A stretch of 64,000 nucleotides of DNA, taken from the NCBI GenBank assembly GCA_013002305.1, contig JABDKG010000040.1, positions 62,001-126,000 of the forward strand, written 5' to 3'. The notes under the pieces were generated by a model. That model was not told the DNA's origin. It did no database searches and saw only the letters and a program-made list of their open reading frames with translations. The DNA is from Hellea sp. GTDB lineage: Bacteria; Pseudomonadota; Alphaproteobacteria; Caulobacterales; Maricaulaceae. Numbering within the stretch: the stretch's first letter is position 1; each line of letters starts with the position of its first letter. Position numbers and translations under genes: made by a program. Positions 62,431 through 64,000 of this stretch are shown here, in pieces.

Positions 62431-63387
62431 TTAGCTGATCTTTTCGTGAAACTGACCATGTTTGCGGTAGCGCTCTAAATAGGGCGGTACGATCGCTTCT
62501 ATCGTTTCCAGATCAATCCCTAAATCGCTAAAGGATTTGGCGTTATCAGAAACGACATTATCCTGTTTCAGATTAGTCACCTGATCACGGGTCAGAAATG
62601 GTTTCACGAACGGAAGCGCACCGATGATCTCGCCGACCATGCCAAGCGCGGTCGCGCCAACCCAAGGGACGGGCGCAAGAAAGCGTTTGCGGTCTATGGT
62701 TTCAAGGGTGAACTGCATCAGCTGTTTGAATGTATAAGTACTGGGTCCGCCGAGTTCATAGGTCTCTCCGCTTGTGCCGTTCGCAAGTAATTTGGCAATC
62801 GCCTGCGCGACATCGCCGGCGTAAACAGGTTGAAATTTTGTATCACCGCCAATGAGTGGAAGAATCGGAGTCATAGTTGCCATTTTGGCGAACCGGTTAA
62901 AAAAACTATCTTCCGGGCCAAACATGATCGAAGGACGGATAATATCAGCGCTTGGAATCTCGTTTTGTAAATGTTCTTCGGCAAGACCTTTGGTATGGGC
63001 ATATTCGCTGCTTGAGTCCTTATCGGCGCCAATTGCAGACACTTGAACAAAATTTGTTACGCCGGCCATTTTGGCGGCCAACGCTAAATTTTCAGCGCCC
63101 GTCATATGCACGCTACCGAATTTTTGTTTTCCGGCTTCAAACAGGATCGACACCAGATTAACAACGGCGTCGGAGCCCTCAACGGCGCGAATGACCGAGT
63201 TTCTGAAGCGGATATTTGCCTGCATCAACTGGACTTGACCGACATTTCCAATCACGCGCAAATCTTGTGCTGTATGTGGGCGGCGAACCGGAACGCGAAC
63301 ACGCCAGCCATCTTTGACAAGCGCTCTGACAACATGTTTGCCGAGAAAACCCGAACCGCCAAAAACTGTGACCAAACCTTTTGTCAT
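62431..63387 (-). CDS. complex I NDUFA9-like / NAD(P)-binding epimerase family protein
   Basis: A 318-residue atypical SDR protein. 'LVTVFGGSGFLGKHVVRALV' is the Rossmann start (GGxGFLG), 'FVQVSAIGADKDSSSEYAHT' and 'KGLAEEHL' follow, and 'DIIRPSIMFGPEDSFFNRFAKMATMTPILPLIGGDTKFQPVYAGDVAQAI' is the typical NDUFA9-like block. In alphaproteobacteria this gene is usually named NADH:ubiquinone oxidoreductase-related or NAD-dependent epimerase. The active-site YxxxK of epimerases is changed (YAHTK present). It directly precedes the GT39 gene. Confidence 0.9.
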   Translation of the reverse strand: MTKGLVTVFGGSGFLGKHVVRALVKDGWRVRVPVRRPHTAQDLRVIGNVGQVQLMQANIRFRNSVIRAVEGSDAVVNLVSILFEAGKQKFGSVHMTGAENLALAAKMAGVTNFVQVSAIGADKDSSSEYAHTKGLAEEHLQNEIPSADIIRPSIMFGPEDSFFNRFAKMATMTPILPLIGGDTKFQPVYAGDVAQAIAKLLANGTSGETYELGGPSTYTFKQLMQFTLETIDRKRFLAPVPWVGATALGMVGEIIGALPFVKPFLTRDQVTNLKQDNVVSDNAKSFSDLGIDLETIEAIVPPYLERYRKHGQFHEKIS

Positions 63388-63456
63388 TTCGATACCTTTT
63401 ATATTCGCCGCTGAAATACGGGGTTTAGAGGTTCAAGTCCACGTATTTTTTAAGGC

Positions 63457-64000
63457 CTATTCCGATAAGGCCACGCCCTCGCGGCGCGGGTCAGCCCCGC
63501 CCGTATAGCTGCCATCAGGATTGCGATAAATGATGTGAAGCCCGGATATTTCGCCTTGGCTACGAACCACCTTATGACCTTTGGCTTCAAGCGCTTCGAT
63601 GATGGCGGCGTCGAGACGATTTTCCTCGAGGCGTACCGAGCCATTTCGGGCAATGACATTTGGAAGCACAATTGCCTCTTGCGGCGTTAGGCCCCAATCG
63701 ACAATTCCAACGATCGACTTGGCGGTATAGGCAATGATTGAATTCCCGCCCGGCGAACCACTGGTGAATAAAAACTCGCCATCGGCATCGAACGCGATCA
63801 TCGGCGCCATGGATGATCTCGGGCGTTTATGTGGCGCCACTGCATTGGCAATCGGTTCACCATTGTCGTCATGCGACCGGAAAGAAAAATCCGTCAGCTG
63901 ATTGTTGAGCATGAAGCCGCGCACCATGCGTTGGCTGCCAAAGACGCTTTCAACGGTTGTTGTCATGGCGACGGTCAGCCCGTCCTTATCGACAATTGTA
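63457..64000 (-). CDS. ggt: gamma-glutamyltransferase, C-terminal part (5' end outside window)
   Basis: About 181 residues of the small subunit are visible, reading from the window edge ('TIVDKDGLTVAMTTTVESVFGSQ'). 'MLNNQLTDFSF', 'PRSSMAPMIAFDADGEFLFTSGSPGGNSII' and 'VLPNVIARNG' are the characteristic C-terminal blocks, with the oxyanion-loop Gly-Gly. The catalytic Thr lies upstream, outside the window. The enzyme transfers or hydrolyses gamma-glutamyl groups of glutathione, usually in the periplasm. Codons end at a stop at 63457. Confidence 0.94.
   Translation of the reverse strand, partial: TIVDKDGLTVAMTTTVESVFGSQRMVRGFMLNNQLTDFSFRSHDDNGEPIANAVAPHKRPRSSMAPMIAFDADGEFLFTSGSPGGNSIIAYTAKSIVGIVDWGLTPQEAIVLPNVIARNGSVRLEENRLDAAIIEALEAKGHKVVRSQGEISGLHIIYRNPDGSYTGGADPRREGVALSE

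Noticed and set aside
63425-63445. tRNA-like GGTTCAAGTCC segment
   Set aside because: It looks like a T arm but no acceptor, D or anticodon arms can be built around it.
1-64000. CRISPR arrays, insertion sequences, rRNA operons
   Set aside because: No spaced short direct repeats, transposase motifs or rRNA sequences were seen on either strand.

Overview
The window comes from a compact, mid-GC (about 50 %) alphaproteobacterial chromosome. Evidence: DUF1244 and DUF2794 genes typical of the class, hrcA-grpE divergent from rph, an rbfA-truB-rpsO-pnp block, a complete Caulobacter-type CtrA box (TTAA-N7-TTAAC), and family-level resemblance of most proteins to marine, often stalked groups (Hyphomonadales/Maricaulales/Parvularculales-like). 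The exact taxon cannot be fixed from sequence reading alone. I saw no transposase, integrase, prophage or CRISPR array.

Layout. 1-7.1 kb: truncated TPR gene, O-antigen ligase/polymerase, carB, an orphan sensor kinase. 7.2-12.4 kb: hotdog thioesterase, two tandem MipA/OmpV outer-membrane proteins, a YdjM-like membrane protein, a TVP38-flavoprotein disulfide reductase pair. 12.5-15 kb: grpE-hrcA, divergent rph. 15-17.3 kb: membrane protein, glyoxalase I and CdiI-like immunity gene as one overlapping operon, then a fibre-like protein made of 31-residue repeats. 17.3-27.3 kb: histidine degradation (hutG, then hutI-hutH-hutU), split by an autotransporter esterase, a SulP transporter and a DUF6498 protein. 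27.3-32 kb: an AT-rich orphan gene, a membrane LuxR/DUF4199 pair, a long inverted repeat, and small enzymes including a threonine aldolase.

32-36.2 kb: two divergent GT4 glycosyltransferases with DUF2141 and GDPD genes, possibly glycolipid synthesis or lipid remodelling. 36.2-38.6 kb: small membrane proteins and an AT-richer, gene-poor stretch ending at tRNA-Gly(GCC). 38.7-47.6 kb: housekeeping and stress genes (membrane alpha/beta hydrolase, YbaK-type deacylase, CnoX-like thioredoxin-TPR, Lon-N protein, Trm112-like, DUF1244, hslV, S24 repressor, DUF2794, BI-1 protein, aldo/keto reductase), then thpR. 48.3-52.6 kb: a polyhydroxyalkanoate cluster in the Pseudomonas medium-chain style: phasin, class II-like phaC, phaZ, second phasin, phaD. 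52.7-57.3 kb: secreted DUF11-like protein, then rbfA-truB-rpsO-pnp. 57.7-64 kb: Sel1-like protein, divergent Wza-like export lipoprotein and Wzz/GumC-like chain-length protein, GT39 transferase, an NDUFA9-like reductase and the 3' part of ggt.

The genome is tightly packed: four convergent pairs share stop codons in exact 4-base overlaps, and many operon members overlap or abut. The most interesting points are the class II-type PHA cluster in an alphaproteobacterial context, the 31-residue repeat mini-fibre, an orphan CdiI immunity gene, the CtrA box upstream of the O-antigen ligase, a structured leader that could hide the ribosome site of the second MipA gene, and a likely self-repressing promoter for the S24 regulator.
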